64,000 nucleotides of DNA from Paraburkholderia tagetis (GCF_022213065.1 NZ_JAKLJA010000001.1:124001-188000), one strand, 5' to 3'. Shown: positions 54,461 to 63,848, counted from the stretch's first letter. Notes: generated from the letters alone by a model not told the origin. Numbers and translations: made by a program.

Positions 54461-55166
54461 CGCGGTCCTCCTCCGGGCAGGCGCCGGACGCCGTTTGCAC
54501 CGCCTGCTGGCCGAATGCTCCAGGTGGAGGCGGGCCGCACGCCCCGCACGCCGGCCTCGCCGAGGGCCGCGAGGCGGACCGGCGATTCTACCGGAGTGCA
54601 GCAGTCCGGCGTGAGGCAAAGGTGGCAGGGCAGGTATGGCACGGCGAGTCGAGGCTCCGTTGGCTTGGGTCGGTTCAGGCGGCTTGCGTGTGCGGGGTGG
54701 CGGGGCAGGCATTCTGGCACTCTGGCGCCTCTGCGTCACCCCTCGCGCAACCCATACATCACATGAATAACAGGCCGCAAGATCGCATCAGGCATATTTT
54801 AAGATGGCGACGGACCATCGCTGGAATGCCGCGCCCCCGGTTTGTAACCGTTTGTATGCCCTCGCGCCGGGCCTCGCTGGCGTCCGAACCAATTGCGCCC
54901 AATGCCGCGCAGGCGTCTCGCGCGTTCGCGTCCCAAAATGCGCGCGCCGCGTGCGGGACCCCTTGTAACCATTCGGCGGCGCTCACCGTATACGCACCGA
55001 TACCCATCGTCTAGAATCCGCGTAACTTTTACTAAACGAACCCCAAAATCAGACAGGTGGGCAGCAGGCCGGCGCCGGGAGGGACGGCGGGGAGCACGTG
55101 CGATGCGTGCGCCAGGTCGTCGGTTGCGCCGGTTGCGCGCCGCGCTCGCGCCGTCTGAACGTACGC
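54461..55166. other. Gene-free divergent promoter region of the aryl polyene cluster
   Basis: About 700 bp between the COG4648 gene (minus) and the ACP gene (plus). Reading frames here lack ribosome sites and family-like sequence. It should contain the promoters for both arms. A/T-richer patches near 54760-54830 and 54960-55045 are the likeliest promoter sites (the second includes CTAGAAT before the ACP gene). No second ACP gene, regulator or clear operator is seen. Confidence 0.45.
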
Positions 55167-55430
55167 ATGATGAACGCACTGGAAAAAGAGCTTGCCGCGC
55201 TGATCGTCGGCGAACTGAATCTCGAAGACGTCTCGCTCGACGACGTGAGCCCCGAGACCCCGCTCTATGGCGAGGGCTTCGGGCTCGACTCCATCGACAT
55301 TCTGGAGATCGCGCTGCTGATCTCGAAGAAGTACGGCTTCGAGCTGCGCTCCGACAATCCAGATAACGAAAAGATCTTCGCGTCGCTGGGCGCGCTGGCC
55401 GCCCACGTGGAAGCGCATCGCGTGCGCTGA
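55167..55430 (+). CDS. Acyl carrier protein of the aryl polyene cluster
   Basis: An 87-aa acidic protein. The phosphopantetheine attachment Ser42 lies in GFGLDSIDILEIALLI. It should carry the aryl starter and the growing polyene chain for the ketosynthase pair. Aryl polyene clusters often have two ACPs; only this one is in the window. ATG 55167 (or the next codon, also ATG) lacks a clear ribosome site. First gene of the plus arm. Confidence 0.92.
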   Translation: MMNALEKELAALIVGELNLEDVSLDDVSPETPLYGEGFGLDSIDILEIALLISKKYGFELRSDNPDNEKIFASLGALAAHVEAHRVR

Positions 55431-55433
55431 ATC

Positions 55434-55519
55434 TGCGTGCGATGCGTGCGATGCGTGCGATGCGTGCGATGCGTGCGATGCGTGCGATGCGTGCGATGCG
55501 TGCGATGCGTGCGATGCGA
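55434..55519 (+). repeat. 9-bp tandem repeat between the ACP and ketoreductase genes
   Basis: About nine and a half near-perfect copies of GATGCGTGC directly after the ACP stop. A second short array of GTGACGTACCA-like units follows (about 55527-55562). They are non-coding on the plus strand. On the mRNA they form a long unstructured, or regularly structured, spacer of about 220 nt between two genes that would otherwise be tightly linked. Confidence 0.9.
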
Positions 55520-55650
55520 TGACCCGCGTGACGTACCAACGTGACGTACCAGCGTGACGTGGCGGCACGCACAGGATCGCGGAGCCGCCGTCCCGATCGT
55601 CCTGATGGAGGGGATGCGCGAATGAAAGGAGAACGAAAAGGAGCCAGCCG

Positions 55651-56367
55651 ATGCGCGCGCTCGTGACAGGCGGCAGCGGCGCGCTCGGGCAAGCCATCTG
55701 CGTCGCGCTGGCCGAGGCGGGCCACGAAGTGTGGGTGCATGCGAACCGCCATCTCGAAGAGGCCGAGCGCGTGGTGCGGCGCATCGTCGATGCGGGGGGC
55801 GCCGCGCATGCGATCGCCTTCGACGTGACCGACGCCGATGCCGCGCAGGCCGCGCTCGAACGTCTGATCGAAGACGCGCCGGTGCAGATCCTTGTGAACA
55901 ACGCGGGCATTCACGACGACGCGCCGCTCGCCGGCATGACGCGCGAGCAATGGCGCCGCGTGATCGACGTCTCGCTCAATGGCTTTTTCAACGTCACGCA
56001 GCCGCTCCTGCTGCCGATGATCCGCACGCGCCATGGGCGCATCGTCAATATCGCCTCGCTCGCGGGCGTCATGGGCAATCGCGGGCAGGTCAACTACTCG
56101 GCCGCGAAGGCCGGCTTGATTGGCGCGACCAAGGCGCTCTCGCTGGAAGTCGCCTCGCGCGGCATCACGGTGAACGCGATTGCGCCGGGCGTGATCGCAT
56201 CGGCCATGGCCGAGCGCGCGTTTCCCGCCGAGCGCATCAAGCAGCTCGTGCCGGCACAGCGCGCCGGCCAGCCGGAAGAAGTGGCTGGCATGGTCGCGTA
56301 TCTCGTGTCCGACGCAGCCGCGTATGTGACCGGGCAAGTCCTGTCGATCAACGGTGGGCTCGCGTAG
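55651..56367 (+). CDS. 3-oxoacyl-ACP reductase (FabG-like ketoreductase)
   Basis: A 238-aa short-chain dehydrogenase. Cofactor loop TGGSGALG (residues 6-13), NNAG, catalytic Ser in NIASLAGVMGNRGQVNYSAA, Tyr and Lys in YSAAKAG, and the C-terminal GQVLSINGG. In the cluster it reduces the beta-keto group after each elongation, before dehydration to the conjugated double bond (ApeQ role). GGAG at 55640-55643 supports ATG 55651. It lies between the ACP and chorismatase genes on the plus arm. Confidence 0.9.
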   Translation: MRALVTGGSGALGQAICVALAEAGHEVWVHANRHLEEAERVVRRIVDAGGAAHAIAFDVTDADAAQAALERLIEDAPVQILVNNAGIHDDAPLAGMTREQWRRVIDVSLNGFFNVTQPLLLPMIRTRHGRIVNIASLAGVMGNRGQVNYSAAKAGLIGATKALSLEVASRGITVNAIAPGVIASAMAERAFPAERIKQLVPAQRAGQPEEVAGMVAYLVSDAAAYVTGQVLSINGGLA

Positions 56368-56420
56368 ACGCGCTCGCGACTAGGCATGTCGATCGTTGAC
56401 GGCTACCTGAGGAATTTCGA

Positions 56421-57752
56421 GTGTTTGTGCAAACTGTCGACGCCGACTGGCGTTCGCAATCGATGACGTCCGCGCCCGTGGCGCCGCATGGCCGCGCGCG
56501 GCACAGTGCGCTGCGGCTCGTGCAGATCGATCATGCGCGCCTTGCCGCGTTGCTGGATGGCGCGCCCGGTGTTGCGAAGCCACACGCAGCCGAGGCGTTC
56601 GAGCGCGCGTTTCCGGGCGCGATCGGCGCGGCGTGCTTTGGTGCGGCCCGCGTTGGCTCGGTGGGGCACTGGGCGCGGCTGGCCGACGCCGTGCCCGACT
56701 TGCCGCTCGCGCCCGTGCACATGGCGCGCCTCGCGCCGCATCACACGGGCCACGCAACGGCTGCCACGCGTACCGAGGAACTCGACGCATCCTGTTACGA
56801 GATTTGGCAATGTGCTGCCGACGATCTGCGCAGCGAGCGGCGCGGTGCGCTGCATTACCGCTATAGCGAGGCGGCAGGGCTCGTGTTCGGCAGCATCGTG
56901 ATGAACGAGGCCGATTTCGCGGCGCGGCCCGGAACGCACGCGCAGATCCAAACGCAGACCCAAACGCCGATTCAAACGCAGATTCAAGCGCCGCTCGAAC
57001 GTGCGACCGATGCAGCCTATCGCATGCTGTTCGAGTTGCTCGACGCGCTCGGCATGCCGCATCCGCTGCGCATCTGGAACACCGTGCCCGCGATCAACGT
57101 GGAGCAGCACGGCACCGAGCGTTATCGTCAGTTCAACGCGGGCCGCCAGCGCGCGTTCGAAGCGTGCCGCCGCGCGCTCACCGGCAGCGTGCCGGCCGCA
57201 TGCGCGCTCGGCTCGGTCGGTCCGCTATCGGCGCAGGGCGTGCCGCGCGAACCGCTCGCGGTGTATTTCCTTGCGAGCCGCACGCCCGCCGAGGCCATCG
57301 AGAATCCGCGCCAGGTGAGCGCGTTCCATTACCCTGCGCAATACGGCGCGCGTGCCCCGACGTTCGCGCGCGCCGCGGCGTGGTCCGGCGCGCCCGCGGC
57401 GTTCCAGGCGCCGGTGCTGTTCATTTCCGGCACGGCGAGCATTGTCGGGCACCGCACCGTGCACCACGGCGACGTGCTGGCCCAGACGCGCGAGACGCTC
57501 GCGAATCTTGCCGCCGTGCTGGAGCAGGCCGCGCGGCAGGGCTACGGGCCGTTCGCGCTGGCGGATCTCACGTTCAAGGTCTACGTGCGCGACGGCGCCG
57601 ATGCAGCCATGCTCGCCGCCATCGACAGCCTGCTGCGCGAGGCCATCGGAGCGCAGGTGCGCCCGCTTTATCTGCACGCGGACGTGTGCCGCTCGGACCT
57701 GCTGATCGAGATCGAGGCGAGCGCGGGTCATGCCGTGGCGGGTTTCGCCTGA
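56421..57752 (+). CDS. xanB2: Chorismatase (FkbO/Hyg5/XanB2 family), hydroxybenzoate-forming
   Basis: A 443-aa enzyme. The C-terminal half has the family signature PVLFISGTASIVGHRTVHHG followed by DVLAQTRETLANL; upstream is RIWNTVPAINVEQHGTERYR, then QFNAGRQRAFEA. Chorismatases split chorismate; the XanB2 branch gives 3- and 4-hydroxybenzoate, the aryl starter of xanthomonadin in Xanthomonas. Its place in this cluster points to the same role and makes the pigment xanthomonadin-like. GTG 56421 has GAGG at 56409-56412; an ATG at 56463 is less well supported. A Gln-Thr-Ile repeat (about 56940-56990) forms an insert. Which hydroxybenzoate isomer dominates is not readable here. Confidence 0.87.
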   Translation: MFVQTVDADWRSQSMTSAPVAPHGRARHSALRLVQIDHARLAALLDGAPGVAKPHAAEAFERAFPGAIGAACFGAARVGSVGHWARLADAVPDLPLAPVHMARLAPHHTGHATAATRTEELDASCYEIWQCAADDLRSERRGALHYRYSEAAGLVFGSIVMNEADFAARPGTHAQIQTQTQTPIQTQIQAPLERATDAAYRMLFELLDALGMPHPLRIWNTVPAINVEQHGTERYRQFNAGRQRAFEACRRALTGSVPAACALGSVGPLSAQGVPREPLAVYFLASRTPAEAIENPRQVSAFHYPAQYGARAPTFARAAAWSGAPAAFQAPVLFISGTASIVGHRTVHHGDVLAQTRETLANLAAVLEQAARQGYGPFALADLTFKVYVRDGADAAMLAAIDSLLREAIGAQVRPLYLHADVCRSDLLIEIEASAGHAVAGFA

Positions 57753-57863
57753 TGCACAAGAAGGGCACCGTAGAGACGCCTTATATTGCCGCGCACGCAC
57801 GATGTCGACGAGACATGTGCAGGGTCGTCGGCGAGTCATAAAATTTTGTCAGTATCCCGTTTC

Positions 57864-58661
57864 ATGCAATCGGTCGCATCCATGTCTACGCCAATCGCTT
57901 CGTCCACGCACATCGTCCTGATTCCGAGCTACAACCCGGGCCTCAAGGTCGACGAAACCGTGCGCGCCGCGCGTGCGCACTGGAACCCCGTGTGGGTGGT
58001 GGTGGACGGCAGCACGGATGGCAGCGCCGAGCGCCTGCAGGCGATGGCCGCGAACGATCCAGGGCTGCACGTGATGGTGCTGCCCACCAATCGCGGCAAG
58101 GGCGGCGCGGTGCTCGCGGGCATCGAGGCCGCTGCGGGGCGCGGCTTCACGCACGTGCTCACGATGGACTCCGACGGCCAGCATCCGGCCGACCTGATTC
58201 CGCGTTTCATGGCCGCTTCGCAGGCGGCGCCCGATGCGATGGTGCTGGGCCGGCCGAAATTCGACGCGAGCGCGCCGATGATTCGCGTGCAGGGGCGACG
58301 CGTGTCGAACCTGCTCGCGGACATCGAGACGCTATGGGCCGGCATCGGCGATTCGCTCTATGGTTTTCGCGTTTATCCGATCGGGCCGCTCAAGACGATC
58401 ATGCGCAGCCAGCCCTGGATGCGCCGTTTCGACTTCGATCCCGAAGCGGCTGTGCGTCTGTGCTGGGCCGGCGTGCGGCCGATCCAGATCGAGGCGCCGG
58501 TGCGCTATTTCGGTGCGCACGAGGGCGGTGTGTCGCATTTCAATTACGCGCGCGATAACCTGCTGCTTTCGTGGATGCATTTGCGGCTCGTGGCCGGTTT
58601 CGGCGTGCGGTTGCCGTTGCTTGCGGCGCGGCGGGTGTTGGGGCGTAACGACGTGGTGTGA
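57864..58661 (+). CDS. Family 2 glycosyltransferase of the aryl polyene cluster
   Basis: A 265-aa GT-A enzyme. HIVLIPSYNPGLKVDETVRA begins the nucleotide-binding fold; DGSTDGS and the metal-binding DSDGQHPAD (DXD) are intact; FDFDPEAAVRLCWAGVRPIQ is the acceptor side. No membrane helix is evident except a weak one near the C-terminus. Such enzymes in aryl polyene clusters are thought to decorate the product or its anchor. ATG 57864 and ATG 57882 are both possible; neither has a good ribosome site. Last gene of the plus arm, 111 bp after the chorismatase stop. Confidence 0.85.
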   Translation: MQSVASMSTPIASSTHIVLIPSYNPGLKVDETVRAARAHWNPVWVVVDGSTDGSAERLQAMAANDPGLHVMVLPTNRGKGGAVLAGIEAAAGRGFTHVLTMDSDGQHPADLIPRFMAASQAAPDAMVLGRPKFDASAPMIRVQGRRVSNLLADIETLWAGIGDSLYGFRVYPIGPLKTIMRSQPWMRRFDFDPEAAVRLCWAGVRPIQIEAPVRYFGAHEGGVSHFNYARDNLLLSWMHLRLVAGFGVRLPLLAARRVLGRNDVV

Positions 58662-59011
58662 CGCCGATTGCCGGCGCCGCCGGAATTGCATGCGCGGGAA
58701 GCTCGCTGCATGACGTAAAAATACGCGTCGTATATTCAGAAATCCGAAATAAATTATAGCGGTCGTAATAACGATCGATTCCGCCTGTAGCCGTCCCGCA
58801 AGCAATATTCAATTTGCATATTTTCTCCCTTGGCGACAAACCTTTATCACGTCAGGGAGCGTTGGATATATACGTACATTCTGAATCCTCCACCTTTCTG
58901 CAATTTGATTGAGCATGCAGAAAACCCAGTTCATCGCGTCTGGTCTGTCGCGCTGAAAGTTGCTATCACAACGGCTTTGCATCGTCCACTCCAACGGGAT
59001 AAGGATGGCGT
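58662..59011. other. Gene-free A/T-richer stretch before the VgrG module
   Basis: No gene found. From about 58705 to 58900 the DNA is clearly less GC-rich than either neighbour, marking a boundary between the pigment cluster and the type VI module and the likely vgrG promoter. No repeat, tRNA remnant or integrase site was recognised. Confidence 0.4.
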
Positions 59012-61384
59012 ATGAATGCTGTGACGAAGCGCTTTATGGACACGCTGCGGTACCCGGGATCGCGGCTCACCCAGCACCTCAACCTCTGGATCGGTAAGAA
59101 AAAGCACGATCTCGACGTGCTCGACTTCAAGGTGAAAGGCGGGTTCTGCAAGGACTATCAGGTCGATATCACGGTTACGTCGCCGCAACTCGATATCGAC
59201 GGCAACGATTACGTCGGGTGGCGCGCGGGCCTGCAGATCGACGAGCGGGTTGCGGTGCCCATGGCAAGCTACGTCGATCCAGTCCTCTACGAAGCCGCTA
59301 CTTTCAACGGAGTTGTCACGCGCTGGAAGCGAATCCGCACGAGCCGCGAGGAGTCTGCTTACCAGTTGCGCATTGAACCGCGGTTTGTCGCCCTCTGCAA
59401 ACGAGTCATCAAATCTGATGTCTTCAGGGACGTGACGCTTCAGGAGTTGATCACCCGGGCGCTGGTCGACCGGAAGAACTTTGACCCCTTCGACGTGGAG
59501 TTCCAGATAGAAGGGCTGCAAGAAAAGATGGAACAGGTGGTGATGTATGAGGAATCCTTATGGAGTTTCATCGCGCGTCACTGCCGCCGCCTCGGCGTTT
59601 TCTGGTTCTACAAGCAAGGGCGCGGCAAGGCCGGCAAGCTCGACACCATCGTATTCGCCAACAATCCGCGTGCGTATATCCGCTCGATCGACCTGCCACT
59701 ACTGGCTGACTCGGGCCTGCACAGCAACTGGCACGAGGCGGCGCAGATGGTTCACGCGCAGCGCAGACTGGTGCCGGCCACGGTCGAGCTATGGGAGCGC
59801 AACTATCGCACGCCGGAGGACCCGCTGCGGGCCATGGCGAACATCGCTGCCGAGTCGGGTGAGCGCTCGGTGTTCGGGCGGATCAGCCGCAGCGCGGAAG
59901 GCCATCTGACGCGGGCGCAAGGGCAGGCGTTCGTGCAGACACGGCGCGACGAGCAGATCGCGCGGCAGGTCACGCTGGCCGGTGCGAGCGATGCGAAGGG
60001 TATTGCGGCGGGTGTCGTCATCAAGCTGACCAACACGAAGCTCGCAAGCGCCAGGTACGGCTTCGTGGTCACGTCGTTCAGGATGAAGGGTAGCCGCACG
60101 AAGCCGGCCTATACGCGCTTCAAGGCGATGCCCGCGCATTTGGCCTACCACCCGAAGTTCGACTATGAGCGCGACTGGAGATTTTTGAGCGGCCCCGTTG
60201 GCGGCGTGGTTACCACGCTCCATTCGCCGCCTTACGGGGACATGGACGCGCACGGACGCTATCCGGTTTTGCCGAAGTTTCTTCAAGGCTCGGGAAACAC
60301 CGACAACAAGCTGCTGAATCTGCGTCTGCTGCGTCCATCATCGTCTTCGCAAGGCGGCTTCCATTCGCCCCTGCTCCCGGGGACCGAAGTGCTGCTCGAC
60401 GGCGAAAACCGCGACGTGGACCGCATGCACATCAGCGGTGCCTTGCACGATTTTTCGCATCAGGATCCGGTACGCGGAACCGATGCACTGTTCAGTTATG
60501 CCATCTGGCGTTCGCCATTACTCGGCGCGGAAGTGGTTTTCAATGACCTGCGAGGGAAGGAGAGCGCGCGCATCGCGACCGTGTACAGCCAGACGGCTTT
60601 CAACCAGGGCTATCTGCTCGACAGTAAACATCTCCCGCGCGGAACCGGGTACGAAGCGACGACCCAGGCTTGGGCGACACTGCGCGCGGCGAAGGGGCTG
60701 TTCTTTTCGGCGGATGCGGCGGCCGGGCCGGATACACCGCACCTTGAGATGCCTGCCGCCGTTGCGCAACTCCAAGCCGCGCTGCGGCGCGTAACGGATC
60801 TCGCGGCGGCGACTTCGCAGGCCGGAGCTGATCCTGCTGACCGCGCCACGCAGGCGGCGTTGCTCGATGCCCTGAACCAGCTTCGGGAGGCGGGGCTGCT
60901 CGCGAGCGCGCCAGGCGGCATGGCGTTCGTGACGCCGAAATCGGTGCAGCACTCGGCGGGCCAGAACGTGATTGTCACGGCGGGCCAGGATATGGATGTG
61001 AGCATTGCCAAACGCCTGCGCATGGCGGCGGGCGGCATGATCTCGCTGTGCGCGCACGGGCTCGGGCTGAAATTCATAGCGGCAAAGGGGAAGATCCTGA
61101 TGGCGGCGCTTACGGACGGTATGGACCTGTTCGCACAGAAGCAGTTGCGCGTTGCGAGCGAGAGTGCGGACGTCGAGGTATCGGCGAAAACGAAGCTCAC
61201 GCTCAATTGTGGTGGCGCTTCGGTGGTCATCGAGGGCGGCAACATCACGTTCCATTGTCCCGGCGCATACACCATCAAGGCCGCGTCGTTCACGTTTGTT
61301 GGACCTGACACCGTCGCAACGACGTTACCGTCCCTGCCGAAGAGCAGCCTGAAAATTTCCGACCAGTACTCGTCGTCCCACTGA
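59012..61384 (+). CDS. vgrG: VgrG spike protein of a type VI secretion system
   Basis: A 790-aa protein. The N-terminal gp27/gp44-like region (VLDFKVKGGFCKDYQVDITV; VVTRWKRIRTSREESAYQLR; MYEESLWSFIARHCRRLGVF) is followed by the gp5-like OB fold and, from about residue 600, a DUF2345 beta-helix region (NVIVTAGQDMDVSIAKRLRM). VgrG trimers form the tip of the secretion tube and carry effectors. AAGGA precedes ATG 59012. It is followed after 4 bp by a toxin-like gene and its predicted immunity gene, the classical orphan-vgrG cargo layout; no tss core genes are in the window. Confidence 0.93.
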   Translation: MNAVTKRFMDTLRYPGSRLTQHLNLWIGKKKHDLDVLDFKVKGGFCKDYQVDITVTSPQLDIDGNDYVGWRAGLQIDERVAVPMASYVDPVLYEAATFNGVVTRWKRIRTSREESAYQLRIEPRFVALCKRVIKSDVFRDVTLQELITRALVDRKNFDPFDVEFQIEGLQEKMEQVVMYEESLWSFIARHCRRLGVFWFYKQGRGKAGKLDTIVFANNPRAYIRSIDLPLLADSGLHSNWHEAAQMVHAQRRLVPATVELWERNYRTPEDPLRAMANIAAESGERSVFGRISRSAEGHLTRAQGQAFVQTRRDEQIARQVTLAGASDAKGIAAGVVIKLTNTKLASARYGFVVTSFRMKGSRTKPAYTRFKAMPAHLAYHPKFDYERDWRFLSGPVGGVVTTLHSPPYGDMDAHGRYPVLPKFLQGSGNTDNKLLNLRLLRPSSSSQGGFHSPLLPGTEVLLDGENRDVDRMHISGALHDFSHQDPVRGTDALFSYAIWRSPLLGAEVVFNDLRGKESARIATVYSQTAFNQGYLLDSKHLPRGTGYEATTQAWATLRAAKGLFFSADAAAGPDTPHLEMPAAVAQLQAALRRVTDLAAATSQAGADPADRATQAALLDALNQLREAGLLASAPGGMAFVTPKSVQHSAGQNVIVTAGQDMDVSIAKRLRMAAGGMISLCAHGLGLKFIAAKGKILMAALTDGMDLFAQKQLRVASESADVEVSAKTKLTLNCGGASVVIEGGNITFHCPGAYTIKAASFTFVGPDTVATTLPSLPKSSLKISDQYSSSH

Positions 61385-61388
61385 AGCC

Positions 61389-63845
61389 ATGATCATCAGC
61401 CCTCCCTTTCTGCCCGTATCGGGCGTGACGCCCAGCGATGCGTCCAGACCGGACCCCATGATGGACCTGGTCGACCAGTTCGAGATCGGCCATCACGGGG
61501 TCTATCCGGTCACCTTCGACCGGCGTTTTCACTGCGGTATTCATCTGAATCCGGGCACTCATGGCCCGGGCCAGGCGGAGCCGGTGCGCGCAATCGCCGA
61601 TGGTGAGGTCGTGGCGTACCGGGTCTGCAAGAATGCAATATCGGACGGCGCGACCGATCCCCAAACGGGGCAGCCACTGCTGAACTCGAATGCGGGTTTC
61701 GTCCTGCTCAGACACAAGACGGACACGGGTGACGGGCGCGCGATCACGTATTACTCGCTTTACATGCACCTGCTGGACATGACCGGTCAGGAGAACATGG
61801 CTCCGCAGCCGAATGATCCGCCTGAGACCGGAACGCCGAATGCCCTGCCCAGATGGCTGCTCGATACGGCCGGCGGCAAGGATGGGGTGGCACAGCCGGG
61901 CGGCACGAAGAAGGTGTACCGCAAGGACATGCTCGGCTATGTCGGCAAGCATCAGGACGTGCAGCATCTGCACTTCGAAGTCTTCATGGCGGATGCCGAT
62001 TTCACGGCCTGGTTCGACCAGGCCGGCCACAAAGTTCAGATCGGTGAAAAAGACCCGGCCCAGCCTCAATCGGGTGACTACTGGGGGCACAGCTATTTCA
62101 TTATCAAGGGGCCGCTGGACTTGTCTCCGAAGCCGGCAGGAATGAGCGACACCTGGTTTCCCCGGTTGCCGGGCGGATCGATTGGCGCAAATGACACGCT
62201 CTATGTCGAGGCGTGGTTCAACAAGGGGCGGCGCTATACGCGCGCGTGGATCGATCGCGGCAATAGCGGCAATGTCGTTCTGCTTACACCTGATCCCGTC
62301 GCGGATCCATATGACAACGGCACAAAGCACTATGAGTATGATCTGTACCAGCGTGCGATGGCGTTGTATCCGGCGTGCCCGAGTGACGGCTATGAAATGC
62401 TGCGGTTTGGACGCATTCTTTCACGGACTCATCAAGGTGAAGCCCCGGCTACATGGATTGCGGTGCCGTTCGACGAGAGCGGCAAGCAGGGCTACGTCAA
62501 CATTGCGCCGGATGCAGTCAAGAAACTCTCTGATGCGGATTTCCCGTTCTTTACGGGCTGGCAAAAGGTCGATGAGGAAAACACGCCGTTCAATCATGAC
62601 GGGCTTTGTGGATACGATTCGCTTTGTCGTCTGACCGGCGTGGAAGATCCGCAGGCGACTTCAGGCATTGTGCAGCCACTCGAATATGACAAGAACAACG
62701 ACAACAGTCACAACCAGCAGCTTGCTGGCTACATTCAGATTGCCCGAGGTGTGCGCGAAAAGCTCCGGGGGCTGGTGTGCATGGCGCGCAGCGAATGGGA
62801 TCCGTCGAACAATGATGATCGGTACAAGAATTTGAACGATCCGGATGGTTTCTTTGGAAGACAGAAGGATACCAACCCCGACGGGTACAGAAAATTCATC
62901 GATTTTCTGGGCAAATTCCAGTTTCTGGACAAGACGCCGCTCGCCGGGCAGAAACTGTGGTTTTTCCATCCGTTGGCGTTTATCCGGCATTTCAGGAGGT
63001 GCGGTTGGCTGACCGTAAGCGAATTGGCTGCAACGTTCCCTCGCTATCCGTTTTATACGCAAAGCGGTAGCCCTCGAAGAGCCATTGCTACAGATAACGA
63101 TACATATAGGGTTACACATCAAATCGCTTGTCAGCGCGTCAAGAAACACGTGATTCAGTTGAATAAATGTATTAGAAAATATATTGGAAGTGATTCAAAG
63201 AGAATTGGTTTGTTTTTGGCGCAAGTGCTTTTGGAAACCGCTCAATGGCGTGATCTTGGTGGTGCGAAGCGACTTATGCATGAATGGGGATTTGGCCACT
63301 ACTCTGCCGCCAATCCAGCAACTCAATATTATGGCCCATTTTACGGTCGTGGAATCATGCAGCTCACGTGGGCTGGCAATTTCGATGCCTATGGGAAATA
63401 CCGCGCTATACCTGACAACAATGGCGGTTCCTATGTCGAGCGATTGCCAAGTGTAGTCCATCGTATCACGACAATTTCGCGCCACTATACGGCGAATCCG
63501 GCTGATGGTGGACATTTGATGCTTTGGTTTCCTCGATATGATCCGGATATTATTGCGGAAGATGCTGAGTATGCATGTGACTCTGGTGGATTTTATTGGG
63601 TATCGAAACGTTATTCCAGGGGCGGTAATATTAACAGGGTTTCCGATGATAATTTTCTCGCGCTAAACGTTGGTTTGATAAGTCGCCTGGTAAATGGAGG
63701 TGGGAACGGATACTACGAAAGGCAGGCATATTCGATGTTTGCGTTGCGTGTTTTGGATGACGGAGTGGATACGAGTGAATCGGTGATGATTGCGCTTCCC
63801 CATCCAAAAAATCCAATCTTGGCTAATTTGCTAAAACCGGAGTGA
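61389..63845 (+). CDS. Two-domain peptidoglycan-degrading type VI effector (M23-like plus GH19-like)
   Basis: An 818-aa protein. The N-terminal part (about 30-215) is M23/LytM-like: RFHCGIHLNPG (His48), EPVRAIADGEVVAYR, GFVLLRHK and HLHFEVF (His193, His195). The usual HxxxD first motif is HxxxH here (His52 for Asp). The C-terminal part (about 590-770) resembles GH19 lysozymes: the candidate acid Glu616 is in FLAQVLLETAQWRDLGG, and YYGPFYGRGIMQLTWAGNFD is the cleft. It should cut both peptide and glycan parts of cell walls in target cells. No signal peptide, as expected for VgrG-delivered cargo. Base composition becomes more A/T-rich after about 63090, suggesting a swapped toxin tip. Confidence 0.85.
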   Translation: MIISPPFLPVSGVTPSDASRPDPMMDLVDQFEIGHHGVYPVTFDRRFHCGIHLNPGTHGPGQAEPVRAIADGEVVAYRVCKNAISDGATDPQTGQPLLNSNAGFVLLRHKTDTGDGRAITYYSLYMHLLDMTGQENMAPQPNDPPETGTPNALPRWLLDTAGGKDGVAQPGGTKKVYRKDMLGYVGKHQDVQHLHFEVFMADADFTAWFDQAGHKVQIGEKDPAQPQSGDYWGHSYFIIKGPLDLSPKPAGMSDTWFPRLPGGSIGANDTLYVEAWFNKGRRYTRAWIDRGNSGNVVLLTPDPVADPYDNGTKHYEYDLYQRAMALYPACPSDGYEMLRFGRILSRTHQGEAPATWIAVPFDESGKQGYVNIAPDAVKKLSDADFPFFTGWQKVDEENTPFNHDGLCGYDSLCRLTGVEDPQATSGIVQPLEYDKNNDNSHNQQLAGYIQIARGVREKLRGLVCMARSEWDPSNNDDRYKNLNDPDGFFGRQKDTNPDGYRKFIDFLGKFQFLDKTPLAGQKLWFFHPLAFIRHFRRCGWLTVSELAATFPRYPFYTQSGSPRRAIATDNDTYRVTHQIACQRVKKHVIQLNKCIRKYIGSDSKRIGLFLAQVLLETAQWRDLGGAKRLMHEWGFGHYSAANPATQYYGPFYGRGIMQLTWAGNFDAYGKYRAIPDNNGGSYVERLPSVVHRITTISRHYTANPADGGHLMLWFPRYDPDIIAEDAEYACDSGGFYWVSKRYSRGGNINRVSDDNFLALNVGLISRLVNGGGNGYYERQAYSMFALRVLDDGVDTSESVMIALPHPKNPILANLLKPE

Positions 63846-63848
63846 TTT

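Noticed and set aside
54370..55014. Open frames in the divergent promoter region of the pigment cluster
   Set aside because: They cross the start of the COG4648 gene, have no ribosome sites and no family-like sequence.
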